From NCBI GenBank assembly GCA_020253595.1, contig JADCBH010000068.1:1-9419 (forward strand): a DNA stretch of 9,419 nt. The letters run 5' to 3'. Position 1 is the stretch's first letter. The number at the start of each line of letters is the position of its first letter. A program made the position numbers and the translations under genes. Under the pieces are notes generated by a model. That model saw only the letters and a program-made list of their open reading frames with translations, was not told where the DNA came from and ran no database searches. Shown here piece by piece: positions 1 to 6,631 of the stretch. This DNA is from Brevundimonas sp. (GTDB taxonomy: Bacteria; Pseudomonadota; Alphaproteobacteria; Caulobacterales; Caulobacteraceae).

Positions 1-538
1 GCGTCGTGACCGATCCGATCCACAAATCTCCCGCCTCGACCGACGCCGATTGTCGCAGGAACGCCAGCTGTTCCAGGGCCCGGTCGGCGTCCTGCAGTCG
101 ACCGTCCTCGAAGGCGGTCTGGGCCTCCTCGACGAAATGCTCCGCGCGGTCCCGGATCTCGCCGGTCTCGATCCGATCGACGATCTCGGTGAGGTCCGCG
201 AGCTTGTTGCGGTTCTCGACGTCCTGCTCGACCCAGCGCGCAGCGGCCTGGACGACATTTTCCGGCGAAGCGTCCGGCGCCAGGCCGAGCAGCTGGCCGA
301 CCCGCCCGAGATCAGCCCGGGAGGCTTCGGCCTCGCGACTGGCGGCCCCTGCGGCGCCTCGCGCATTTGTGGCGGCTGCGATCGCGACGCTGAGCTCCAG
401 CCGCAGTGCTCGAACCTGGGTCGGGCCCAGCCCTGTCCCGTCCCGTCCCTGGGCGAGGGCCGGGATCGGCGCCAGCAGTGTCACACCGGCCGGGGCGAGG
501 CTCGCCAGGGCCATGAGAACCACGCTAAACCGCTTCAA
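1..538 (-). CDS. Exported helical protein, TPR-like, C-terminus cut by window edge
   Basis: Open frame on the minus strand that runs off the left edge; 179 codons are visible. I start it at the TTG at 538-536. A GGAG lies 8 bases upstream, the codon overlaps the previous gene's TGA as TTGA, and it gives a good signal peptide: MKRF, a hydrophobic stretch, then ALA-Q near residues 28-30. A GTG at 544 sits too close to that GGAG, and an ATG at 514 would lose the basic N-terminus. The mature part is Ala/Glu/Arg-rich and strongly helical, with a heptad-like region around residues 45-75. A TPR-like helix pair (AQTAFEDGRLQDADRALEQL) lies near residues 145-165. It is probably a periplasmic scaffold or TPR protein, cotranscribed with the membrane protein upstream. 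I recognise no enzymatic motif, and the function is unknown. Confidence 0.72.
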   Translation of the reverse strand, partial: MKRFSVVLMALASLAPAGVTLLAPIPALAQGRDGTGLGPTQVRALRLELSVAIAAATNARGAAGAASREAEASRADLGRVGQLLGLAPDASPENVVQAAARWVEQDVENRNKLADLTEIVDRIETGEIRDRAEHFVEEAQTAFEDGRLQDADRALEQLAFLRQSASVEAGDLWIGSVTT

Positions 539-1263
539 GAACACCGCTCCAGTTTCGTGCCGCCGTATCCGGCGTGGGTCAGATTTCGCCAGTTCAGGCG
601 TTCCTCGCCGGCTGCCCTGGAATAGGTGAAGATCAGGGCCTGACCCTCGGTCTCCCCTGCGTCCGACGACCGTGCGATGGAGGCGTTAAGCTGGTCGCCC
701 TCGCCGCCCGGCACGAGCGCCGCCGTCATCGCATAGTCCGACATCCCCGGCTCCTTCCGGACCCGTTCGATCATCAGGCCACCATCCTGCATCTTGAATT
801 CGTAGACCACCGAGCAGCCCGCCTCCCCCCAAAGGCCGGGGATGGCCTGGACGACGCTGCGCTGGGCCGGGGACAGGGCCGCGATGATCTCCTCCTTCGC
901 CTCGCCGATCTCCGCGCGGGTGCGGTCCCCGTCCCCGACGACCGTGTCTTCGGTCGCGACTGTTGGATCGAGCAGCGGGAGCAACAGGGACATAGCTCCC
1001 GCGCCAGCGACGCAGGCCAGGAACAAGGTGGCCAGCCCCTTCCAGCTCATCCAGAACGGACGGCGCGGCGATCCAACGATCTTGGGCGCCACGATGTATT
1101 GCGAGATCGCAGCCCCGATGCCGACGGCCAAAGTGATAGTGATGGCCACCCAGCCACCCCGCTTGTCTTCGGCTACACCCAACGCCAGCCAGGCGAAGGC
1201 CGCTGCCACACCGATGATGGCGACGAACGTCACCAGCCAAAGGATTCTGTTCAGCGCTTTCAT
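535..1263 (-). CDS. Three-TM inner-membrane protein with periplasmic C-terminal domain, unknown function
   Basis: 242 residues from an ATG with a strong G-rich site (GGAGGG) 5-6 bases upstream. The frame stays open further upstream, but no start there has a comparable site. Hydrophobic helices lie at about 7-30, 37-60 and 75-98. Basic residues at the N-terminus and in loop 61-75 (KIVGSPRRPFW) put those parts in the cytoplasm, so the last 140 residues are predicted to be periplasmic. That domain has an acidic helical stretch (115-140), then GLWGEAGC (143-150) and what looks like beta structure, ending in LERCS. Cys150 and Cys241 could form a disulfide closing the domain. It overlaps the next gene by 4 bases (TTGA), so the two are very likely translated together. 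I do not recognise the family. A lipocalin-like or other small beta fold in the C-terminal part is only a guess. Confidence 0.8.
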   Translation of the reverse strand: MKALNRILWLVTFVAIIGVAAAFAWLALGVAEDKRGGWVAITITLAVGIGAAISQYIVAPKIVGSPRRPFWMSWKGLATLFLACVAGAGAMSLLLPLLDPTVATEDTVVGDGDRTRAEIGEAKEEIIAALSPAQRSVVQAIPGLWGEAGCSVVYEFKMQDGGLMIERVRKEPGMSDYAMTAALVPGGEGDQLNASIARSSDAGETEGQALIFTYSRAAGEERLNWRNLTHAGYGGTKLERCS

Positions 1264-1300
1264 CGCTACCCTCCCCCCAACATCGCTACCCTCTCCCAAC
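1261..1300 (-). repeat. 20-bp tandem duplication of ribosome-binding site plus start codon
   Basis: Two adjacent 20-bp units (1261-1280 and 1281-1300) share their first 13 bases, CATCGCTACCCTC, and differ only in the C-rich tail. Read on the minus strand, each unit is a purine-rich Shine-Dalgarno sequence, then TAGCG, then ATG. The inner copy starts the 242-residue membrane protein. The outer copy starts a reading frame that ends after five codons. Confidence 0.85.
1266..1283 (-). other. Five-codon upstream reading frame (MLGGG, stop)
   Basis: The ATG of the outer repeat copy (1283-1281) is followed by four codons and TAG (1268-1266). The TAG ends two bases before the ATG of the membrane protein gene. 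The frame has its own G-rich site (GGGAGAGGG). A ribosome ending here would be in place to restart on the main gene, or would cover its ribosome-binding site. The frame is visible in the sequence. That it is translated is inference. Confidence 0.4.
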
Positions 1301-1455
1301 GAAAAAAGCAGCATGGTTACCAGACTCTGTCTAGCGCTGGTTGGTGATCCGACTCGTGACATGATCTGACTGGCCTTCACCAAGACGCGGGAGCGGGGCT
1401 GAACCCGGACGATCCTGCCTTCGTTCTGTCGCCGAGCCTTGCCATAAGGAGCGTC

Positions 1456-2172
1456 ATGACGACCGCATCGATCCGTACGCCTCTGATCCTGACCGCCTCG
1501 GCGTGGGCGATCCTTCTGGCTGCCGGGGCCTCCTCCGACACCCTTGCCCGACAGAGCGAGGCCGAGGTCCGTGCCCGCGCCGCTACCCAGGCCCTGAACG
1601 GCGGCCCATCCATGACGACGAGTCAGGGCCAGCGCCCGCCCACGCGCGGCGAGGTTCAGAGCTGGCCCAACCGTGGGGCTTCGTCGCCCACCCCGGGCTC
1701 AGCGACCACGAAAGAGCAGCAGGATCGGGCGCTGGAGGCCCTGCTGGGCTCACTGGAGGACCCCGACGAAACCGGCGAGGCTGCGGGCGTCATCCTGGCA
1801 GAGGGCGAGACCGCGCCGGAGCCGATCCCGGTCGCGCTGGGCTACTACGTTCGGGGCGAGCTCGACTGCGATCAGGTCTGGCCGGGCGAGGGCAACCTGG
1901 CCTTCATGACCCCGACGTCCTTCACCATCGACTTTGGCGGCTGCACGCCGGGCCAGTTCCTGCAGACGGGTCCCAACAGCTGGCGCGAACGCCAGCAGTG
2001 CCAGACCGAGCTGGGCGGCGACGCCGGGGCCTATGTCGTGGACTATGAGATGGTCGAGACCGGTGTCATGCGCCGCACCGCCCGCCTGCAGATCGACGAC
2101 AGCATCGAACAGGACGAATGGCGGTTCTGCGAGGTCCCCGAGGTGCCCGAGAACGCGCGGTTCGCCTCCTAG
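1456..2172 (+). CDS. Exported four-cysteine protein of unknown function
   Basis: 238 residues from an ATG with AAGGAG 4 bases upstream. The N-terminus is a signal-peptide-like stretch (hydrophobic residues about 8-26, small residues AAGASS before a possible cleavage around 26-31). Residues about 50-120 are rich in Pro, Gly, Ser and Glu and probably disordered. The C-terminal half (about 125-230) looks like a compact beta domain with four cysteines at 138, 163, 182 and 225, enough for two disulfides, which fits a periplasmic or secreted location. There is no lipobox cysteine at the signal peptide end. The gene diverges from the left envelope operon (192 bp between starts) and converges on the c-di-GMP gene with 7 bp between stops. 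No enzymatic motif is recognised. It is real by start site, signal peptide and codon use; the function is unknown. Confidence 0.8.
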   Translation: MTTASIRTPLILTASAWAILLAAGASSDTLARQSEAEVRARAATQALNGGPSMTTSQGQRPPTRGEVQSWPNRGASSPTPGSATTKEQQDRALEALLGSLEDPDETGEAAGVILAEGETAPEPIPVALGYYVRGELDCDQVWPGEGNLAFMTPTSFTIDFGGCTPGQFLQTGPNSWRERQQCQTELGGDAGAYVVDYEMVETGVMRRTARLQIDDSIEQDEWRFCEVPEVPENARFAS

Positions 2173-2179
2173 ACCCGCG

Positions 2180-4411
2180 TCAAGCCGCCAGTCGTTTCCA
2201 TGACGGTGTGAAGCGGGGATCCTGGGGCTGAACCGCACCGGTCTCGCCGGCGCACAGGCGCTCGATGCAATCGGCCGTGACGGGTCGGCTGGTCAGGTAG
2301 CCCTGGAACTCGTTGCATCCGGCAGAGGCGAGTCGCAGCCACTGTTCGGGTGTCTCGACGCCTTCGGCGATGACCCGCATGTCCAGCGAGCGGCCCAGAT
2401 GGACGATGGACGACACAAGGACGTCGGCCGAGCGTGAACGACCCATCTCGATCACGAAGGACCGGTCAATCTTGATCTTCTGGATCGGAAACCGGCTGAG
2501 ATAGGACAGGCTGGAATAGCCGGTACCGAAGTCGTCGATGGCGAGGGAGAACCCGGCCGCGCGCAGGGCGTGAAGCTGGTTCGCAGCGTTCTGACCCCGG
2601 TCGACGAGGACACCCTCGGTCAGCTCCAGCTCTATGTTGGACGGCCTGACGCCCATGATCCGGGCCAGGGCGATGATGCGATCGGTGAACCCCGGGTCGC
2701 GCAGTTGAACAGCAGAGACATTGACCGCCGTCTTCAGGCTGGGCCACCGCAGGCTGTCCTGGAAGGCCTGTTTGAGGGTGAAGGCCTCCAGGGCTTCGAT
2801 CATCCCGCTTTCCTCGGCGAGGGGGACGAAGACCGCCGGCGACACCGGGCCGAACTCATTGGAGGTCCATCGCACCAGCGCCTCGACACCCACGAGGGTC
2901 CGGTCCCGGTCGACCTGGGGCTGATAGACCATGGTCAGGAGCCCGGCCTGCAGGTCCCGGCGCAGGGCGTAGAGCAACCCGCGGCGGCGGCGCATGGCTT
3001 CTTCCATCACCGGATCATAGACGGCGAACCGCTGGCGACCCTCGCGCTTGGCGGCGAACAGCGCCAGATCGACCTTGCGCAGGACGGCGCTCGCGTCTTC
3101 GTCCGCCGCTTCCAGGAAGGCGACGCCCACGCTCGCGCTGATCTGGAATCGCCCGATGCTGAGACCGAAGCGCCGGTTCATGCCCTGAACGATGGCGTCG
3201 GCGAAGGCGGCGGCGGACGCGGGATTGGCGTTCGGCTGGATGAGGGCGAACTCGTCTCCTCCCACCCTGAAGCAAAGGTCCGCATCGCCGGCCAGGCGGC
3301 GCAGCCGACGCGCCACGATCCGCAGCAGTTCATCGCCCACGGCGTGACCGCTGATGTCATTCACTTCCTTGAACTCATCCAGATCGACGTAGTGCACGGC
3401 GCAAGACCCGACCGCACCGTCGGCGGTCGTCTGAGCGGTCAGGCGCTGCTCCAGCGCATGGCGATTGCCAAGACCGGTCAGGGTGTCGTGGCAGGCGACA
3501 TGAACCGCGTGCCGCTCGCTGGCCACCACGGCGCGGGTTGCGGCCCAGGCGCGGCGATAGGCGATGAGCGCGATGGCCAGCATCACCACCAGCAGTATCA
3601 GGGTCGGAGGCAGGAACTTGCGCAACAGCGCCCCGCCCGGCTGCTGCGGTGTCCAGTCCACAGTCGCTACGACGACACCCTCTGGATTGGAGATGCCGAC
3701 GTGGGCCTGCTCCGCCTCGAAGCGCGCGTCATCGGAATGCAGATGGGCGTCCGACAACATGTACCGGCGCTGGAAGGCTTCCAGGAAGGGCGCATCGACC
3801 TTCATGCCCGTCACCACCACCGGGGCGCGACGACCCGAAATGCGAGCGGTGCCAAAGTCAGGCTGCACCAGGGCGGCGGACAGAACGTAGAGGTCGGACC
3901 CGATCACATCGGTGGCGGTCGCCACGATCGCGGCCTGGGGTGCTGTCTGTTGTGGCGCGGCGGTCGCGTTGCGTGCCGCTTCGGCCTGACGCACGCGGGA
4001 GACGATGCTGGAGGTGGAGCGCGCCAGTGCGCCAAAGCTGGAAAGATCCGCTTCCTGCCCACCGTCCATGCCGTAGATGGGTCGGTCGTCGGCATCGAGC
4101 ACCCAGGAAAACTGAAAGCCCTCGGTGACCTGCAGGAACGTGCCGATGTTGTCCCGGGTCCAGGCCCGATCGAAGCGATTGTCGAGGTGGACGACCGCAT
4201 CGTCCCAGACCACCAGCGGGACCAGGGAGCGCCCGATTTCTTCAAATCGGTAGGACAGGCCATTGTCGACCACGACCTGCTCACGCTCCAGCGAGACGCG
4301 GTCAAAGCCTTCGGACATGCGGGTCAGGGTGACGCCCAGCAGGGCGATCGCGGCGAGACCTCCCGCCGCGATGGTCCAGAAATGGTTTCTTGCCCGTGCG
4401 CGGTCCTGCAA
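2180..4411 (-). CDS. CHASE4-GGDEF-EAL bifunctional cyclic-di-GMP cyclase/phosphodiesterase
   Basis: 743 residues, inner membrane. A membrane helix (about 10-31) and a second (267-285) flank a periplasmic CHASE4-type sensor (about 45-250, with the VVWDDAVVH motif). Next comes a GGDEF domain (303-466) with DTLTGLGNR, DLDEFKEVND and an intact GGDEF at 384-388, the signature of diguanylate cyclase activity (2 GTP to c-di-GMP). The EAL domain (about 476-720) keeps EAL (510-512), NVS, ELTE, DDFGTGYSSL (from 626), KIKID, EGVET and QGY, so phosphodiesterase activity is also expected. The RxxD inhibitory site is missing: GDAD stands there (375-378). No ATG precedes the first helix. I chose the TTG at 4411 because GGGGG lies 7 bases upstream. 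A TTG at 4438 would add nine residues but has no such site, and a stop at 4456-4454 bars anything longer. It lies 112 bp behind the YczE-like gene on the same strand. Confidence 0.93.
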   Translation of the reverse strand: MQDRARARNHFWTIAAGGLAAIALLGVTLTRMSEGFDRVSLEREQVVVDNGLSYRFEEIGRSLVPLVVWDDAVVHLDNRFDRAWTRDNIGTFLQVTEGFQFSWVLDADDRPIYGMDGGQEADLSSFGALARSTSSIVSRVRQAEAARNATAAPQQTAPQAAIVATATDVIGSDLYVLSAALVQPDFGTARISGRRAPVVVTGMKVDAPFLEAFQRRYMLSDAHLHSDDARFEAEQAHVGISNPEGVVVATVDWTPQQPGGALLRKFLPPTLILLVVMLAIALIAYRRAWAATRAVVASERHAVHVACHDTLTGLGNRHALEQRLTAQTTADGAVGSCAVHYVDLDEFKEVNDISGHAVGDELLRIVARRLRRLAGDADLCFRVGGDEFALIQPNANPASAAAFADAIVQGMNRRFGLSIGRFQISASVGVAFLEAADEDASAVLRKVDLALFAAKREGRQRFAVYDPVMEEAMRRRRGLLYALRRDLQAGLLTMVYQPQVDRDRTLVGVEALVRWTSNEFGPVSPAVFVPLAEESGMIEALEAFTLKQAFQDSLRWPSLKTAVNVSAVQLRDPGFTDRIIALARIMGVRPSNIELELTEGVLVDRGQNAANQLHALRAAGFSLAIDDFGTGYSSLSYLSRFPIQKIKIDRSFVIEMGRSRSADVLVSSIVHLGRSLDMRVIAEGVETPEQWLRLASAGCNEFQGYLTSRPVTADCIERLCAGETGAVQPQDPRFTPSWKRLAA

Positions 4412-4523
4412 GACGCGACCCCCAGCTTCGGCGCACAACCTAAAGCAGGATCGCTAACGGCGTTCTTCCGGGCATGGTGAACGCGTCAGAAAGGGGGCGT
4501 CACCGGCGGCGTCTGCCACGGCT

Positions 4524-5129
4524 TCAGGACGCCACAGGCTGCGGGGTCGAGGCTGCCTTGATCTCGAACATCGGCAGGAAGAACTGCAACAGGGGACCGT
4601 TCGACAGGGCATAGAGGACCGTGCCCGCGCCGATCGCGCCGCCCAGCATCCAGCCGAGCGCGAGCACGCCCAGTTCGATCCCCATGCGCACCCAGCGGAC
4701 CGGCCAGCCGGTCAGCCGGACCATGCCGGTCGTCAGCCCGTCGCGCGGCCCCGGCCCCAGACCGGCCCCGATATAGGCCCCCGTCGCCGCGCCGTTCAGC
4801 ACCACGGCACCCAGCAGAAAGGCGATCCGCAGCGCCATCCCGTCGATCGGCGGCAACAGCCACAGGAACAGGTCGGCGGAGGTACCGATCAGGAGGACGT
4901 TGGAGATAGTCCCGATCCCCGGCTTCTGACGCAGCGGTATCCAGACCAGCAGCACCAGGGCCCCGACGGCATTGACGATCAGGCCCAGGCTCAGCCCCGT
5001 CATCTGCGACAGGCCCTGGTGAAAGACGCTCCATGGATTGAGTCCCAGGTTCGCCTCCACCATCAGGGCGAGCGAGGCCCCGTAGAGCAGAAGACCGATC
5101 TGGAGCTGGAGGAAGCGACGGATGAACAT
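4524..5129 (-). CDS. YczE-type multi-pass membrane protein
   Basis: 201 residues from ATG at 5129. A GTG two codons upstream (5135) is possible, but the only AGG is too close to it. Five or six hydrophobic helices lie at about 6-25, 48-65, 72-92, 98-120, 148-168 and 170-187. Two motifs fit the YczE/YitT-like family: NLGLNPWSVFHQGL (28-41), and GLGPGPRDGLTTG (123-135) in a loop between helices. The molecular role of the family is not settled; a transporter or membrane partner role is inferred. Its partner is the clue: the gene diverges from a MocR-type regulator with 59 bp between starts, a known recurrent pairing of yczE-like genes with YczR-type regulators. The likely scheme is that the regulator controls this gene from the shared intergenic region. 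Confidence 0.87.
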   Translation of the reverse strand: MFIRRFLQLQIGLLLYGASLALMVEANLGLNPWSVFHQGLSQMTGLSLGLIVNAVGALVLLVWIPLRQKPGIGTISNVLLIGTSADLFLWLLPPIDGMALRIAFLLGAVVLNGAATGAYIGAGLGPGPRDGLTTGMVRLTGWPVRWVRMGIELGVLALGWMLGGAIGAGTVLYALSNGPLLQFFLPMFEIKAASTPQPVAS

Positions 5130-5188
5130 GCTCACAGCCTAGGTGAACCGGCCTTGCAATCCATAGCCACTTTGGCGACGATGGCCTC
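5130..5188. promoter_or_regulatory. Divergent control region between YczE-like and MocR-type genes
   Basis: Only 59 bp separate the two starts, so both promoters and the regulator's binding site should lie here or run into the coding ends. Visible elements are a short dyad GCCA-CTT-TGGC (5166-5176) and a palindrome CCTAGG (5138-5143). Neither is strong, and I see no clear pair of direct repeats of the kind MocR proteins often bind. The regulator start lacks a good ribosome-binding site, so a leaderless or near-leaderless message is possible. Confidence 0.35.
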
Positions 5189-6628
5189 ATGGCCGGGGCG
5201 AACGTCAATCTGAACAGCCTGGCTCGGCATCTGGGCGACTGGCGCGCGGCCGGGAGCGAGGACGTGGCCTATCGCAGCCTGGCCGACGCGTTGAAGGGGC
5301 TGGTGCTGGACGGACGACTGCCGCTCGACGCCCGCCTGCCCGGCGAGCGGCGACTGGCCGAGGGACTGGGCGTCAGCCGGATCACGGTCAGCGCGGCACT
5401 GGACCGGCTGCGCGCCGACGGCTTCCTGACCAGCCGGGTCGGGTCGGGCACCTTCACTGCCCTGCCGTTCAGCCGGGCGGAACGGCTGGAGGGCCTGTTT
5501 CACGTCGCGCCGGGCCCCGAGGTCATGAACATGGCGACGGCGGTGTTGCCCGCAGGTGCCCCGGTGCATGCGGCCTATGCCCGGGCGCTGGAATCCCTGC
5601 CGCCCCACCTGCCCGGCCACGGCTATGACCCGATCGGCCTGTTGCCGCTGCGGCGGGCGGTGGCGGAGGCCTATGTCCGCGACGGCCTGCCGACCGGACC
5701 CGAACAGATCGTGGTGACGGCGGGCGCGCAGAACGGGCTGGGCATCGTGCTGCGCGCCTTTGCCCGGCCGGGCGATGCGGTGGTGATAGACCACCCGACC
5801 TATCCCCACGCCATCGAGGCCGTCGTGCGGGCGGGCCTGCGTCCGGTTCCCGTCGCCCTGACGGCCGCAGGCTGGGACATCGACGGCCTGATCGGGACGA
5901 TCCAACGGGTGCGGCCCCGGCTGGTCTATCTGCTGGGGGCGCACCAGAACCCGACGGGACATGTGCTGTCGGCCCAAGACGAGGCCGCCGTCGCGCGCGC
6001 CGTGGCCGGCGTCGGGGGTCTGTTGGTTCTTGACGATACCCAGCGCGAGCTCTGGTTCGAGCGAGCCCCGCCCGGGCCGGCGGCACCGGGTCCGCACGTC
6101 GTGCGGCTGGGGTCCATGAGCAAGACCTGGTGGGGCGGCCTGCGGATCGGCTGGATTCGTGCCGACGTCGATGTCGCCGACGCCGTGGTCCGGGCCCGGG
6201 CCTCGATGGACCTCGGAACCGCCGTGATCGAGCAGCTCGCCGCCGCCCACCTGCTGGCCGGGGATCAGACGCCTGTCATCGAGCGTCGGCGTGCCCTGGC
6301 CGGGCGGGAAGCCGCCCTGTCCGCCCGGCTTCGCCTCAGACTGCCGACGTGGGAGACGACCCGGCCGCCGGGAGGGTTGTCGCTGTGGGTCGCCCTGCCC
6401 CGGCCGGTCGCAGCGGATCTGGTGGTCCAGGCCCAGACCCACGGCGTGATCCTGGCCCCCGGCACCCGGTTCGGCATCGACGGGGCCTTCCAGCGGTTCG
6501 TCCGCCTGCCCTACTGCCTGCCCGAGACGGAGCTGGAGACCGCCGTCGACCGGCTGGCCGACGCCTGGGCCGAACTGGGCGACCGTCCGGCCCGACGCGC
6601 CAAGGCGCCGGAGCCGGACCTGTTCTGA
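5189..6628 (+). CDS. MocR-type regulator: GntR winged helix fused to aminotransferase fold
   Basis: 479 residues. Residues 27-90 form a GntR-type winged helix-turn-helix (LPGERRLAEGLGVSRITVSA, then the wing near RVGSGTF), which binds DNA. After a linker, residues about 110-460 form a fold-type I aminotransferase domain. It shows Tyr205 in the DHPTYPH motif, QNPTG at 253-257, the cofactor aspartates LDD (281-283), the Schiff-base lysine in GSMSKTWWGGLRIGW (Lys312) and the carboxylate arginine near FVRLPY (Arg439). PLP binding is therefore expected. In MocR proteins this domain senses PLP or an amino-acid-like ligand rather than catalysing transamination. The pairing with a YczE-like gene points to the YczR subgroup. 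The ATG at 5189 lacks a clear ribosome-binding site, but no other start is better. It converges on the ene-reductase gene with 3 bp between stops. Confidence 0.92.
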   Translation: MAGANVNLNSLARHLGDWRAAGSEDVAYRSLADALKGLVLDGRLPLDARLPGERRLAEGLGVSRITVSAALDRLRADGFLTSRVGSGTFTALPFSRAERLEGLFHVAPGPEVMNMATAVLPAGAPVHAAYARALESLPPHLPGHGYDPIGLLPLRRAVAEAYVRDGLPTGPEQIVVTAGAQNGLGIVLRAFARPGDAVVIDHPTYPHAIEAVVRAGLRPVPVALTAAGWDIDGLIGTIQRVRPRLVYLLGAHQNPTGHVLSAQDEAAVARAVAGVGGLLVLDDTQRELWFERAPPGPAAPGPHVVRLGSMSKTWWGGLRIGWIRADVDVADAVVRARASMDLGTAVIEQLAAAHLLAGDQTPVIERRRALAGREAALSARLRLRLPTWETTRPPGGLSLWVALPRPVAADLVVQAQTHGVILAPGTRFGIDGAFQRFVRLPYCLPETELETAVDRLADAWAELGDRPARRAKAPEPDLF

Positions 6629-6631
6629 GCC

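Noticed and set aside
6..629. Two overlapping plus-strand frames at the left edge
   Set aside because: The minus strand carries a signal-peptide protein coupled to its upstream gene. The plus frames are Ser/Arg/Ala-rich, with no ribosome-binding site or domain.
574..1369. Plus-strand frames opposite the three-TM protein
   Set aside because: The minus-strand frame has membrane helices that obey the positive-inside rule and a strong ribosome-binding site. The plus frames have neither.
1301..1455. A clear promoter or operator in the divergent gap between the left operon and the exported protein
   Set aside because: I found only short chance palindromes such as AGCGCT and no convincing -35/-10 pair, although promoters for both genes must lie near here.
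2173..2179. A bidirectional terminator between the convergent genes
   Set aside because: The gap is 7 bp, and I see no stable hairpin with a T or A tract on either side.
2570..4480. A 636-codon open frame on the plus strand opposite the c-di-GMP gene
   Set aside because: It is antisense to a gene with complete CHASE4, GGDEF and EAL motifs. Its product is Gly/His/Gln/Arg-rich with no recognisable domain. High GC leaves few stops on the opposite strand.
5132..6442. A 436-codon minus-strand frame opposite the MocR gene
   Set aside because: It is antisense to clear winged-helix and aminotransferase motifs, and its Pro/Gln/Arg-rich product looks like a GC shadow.
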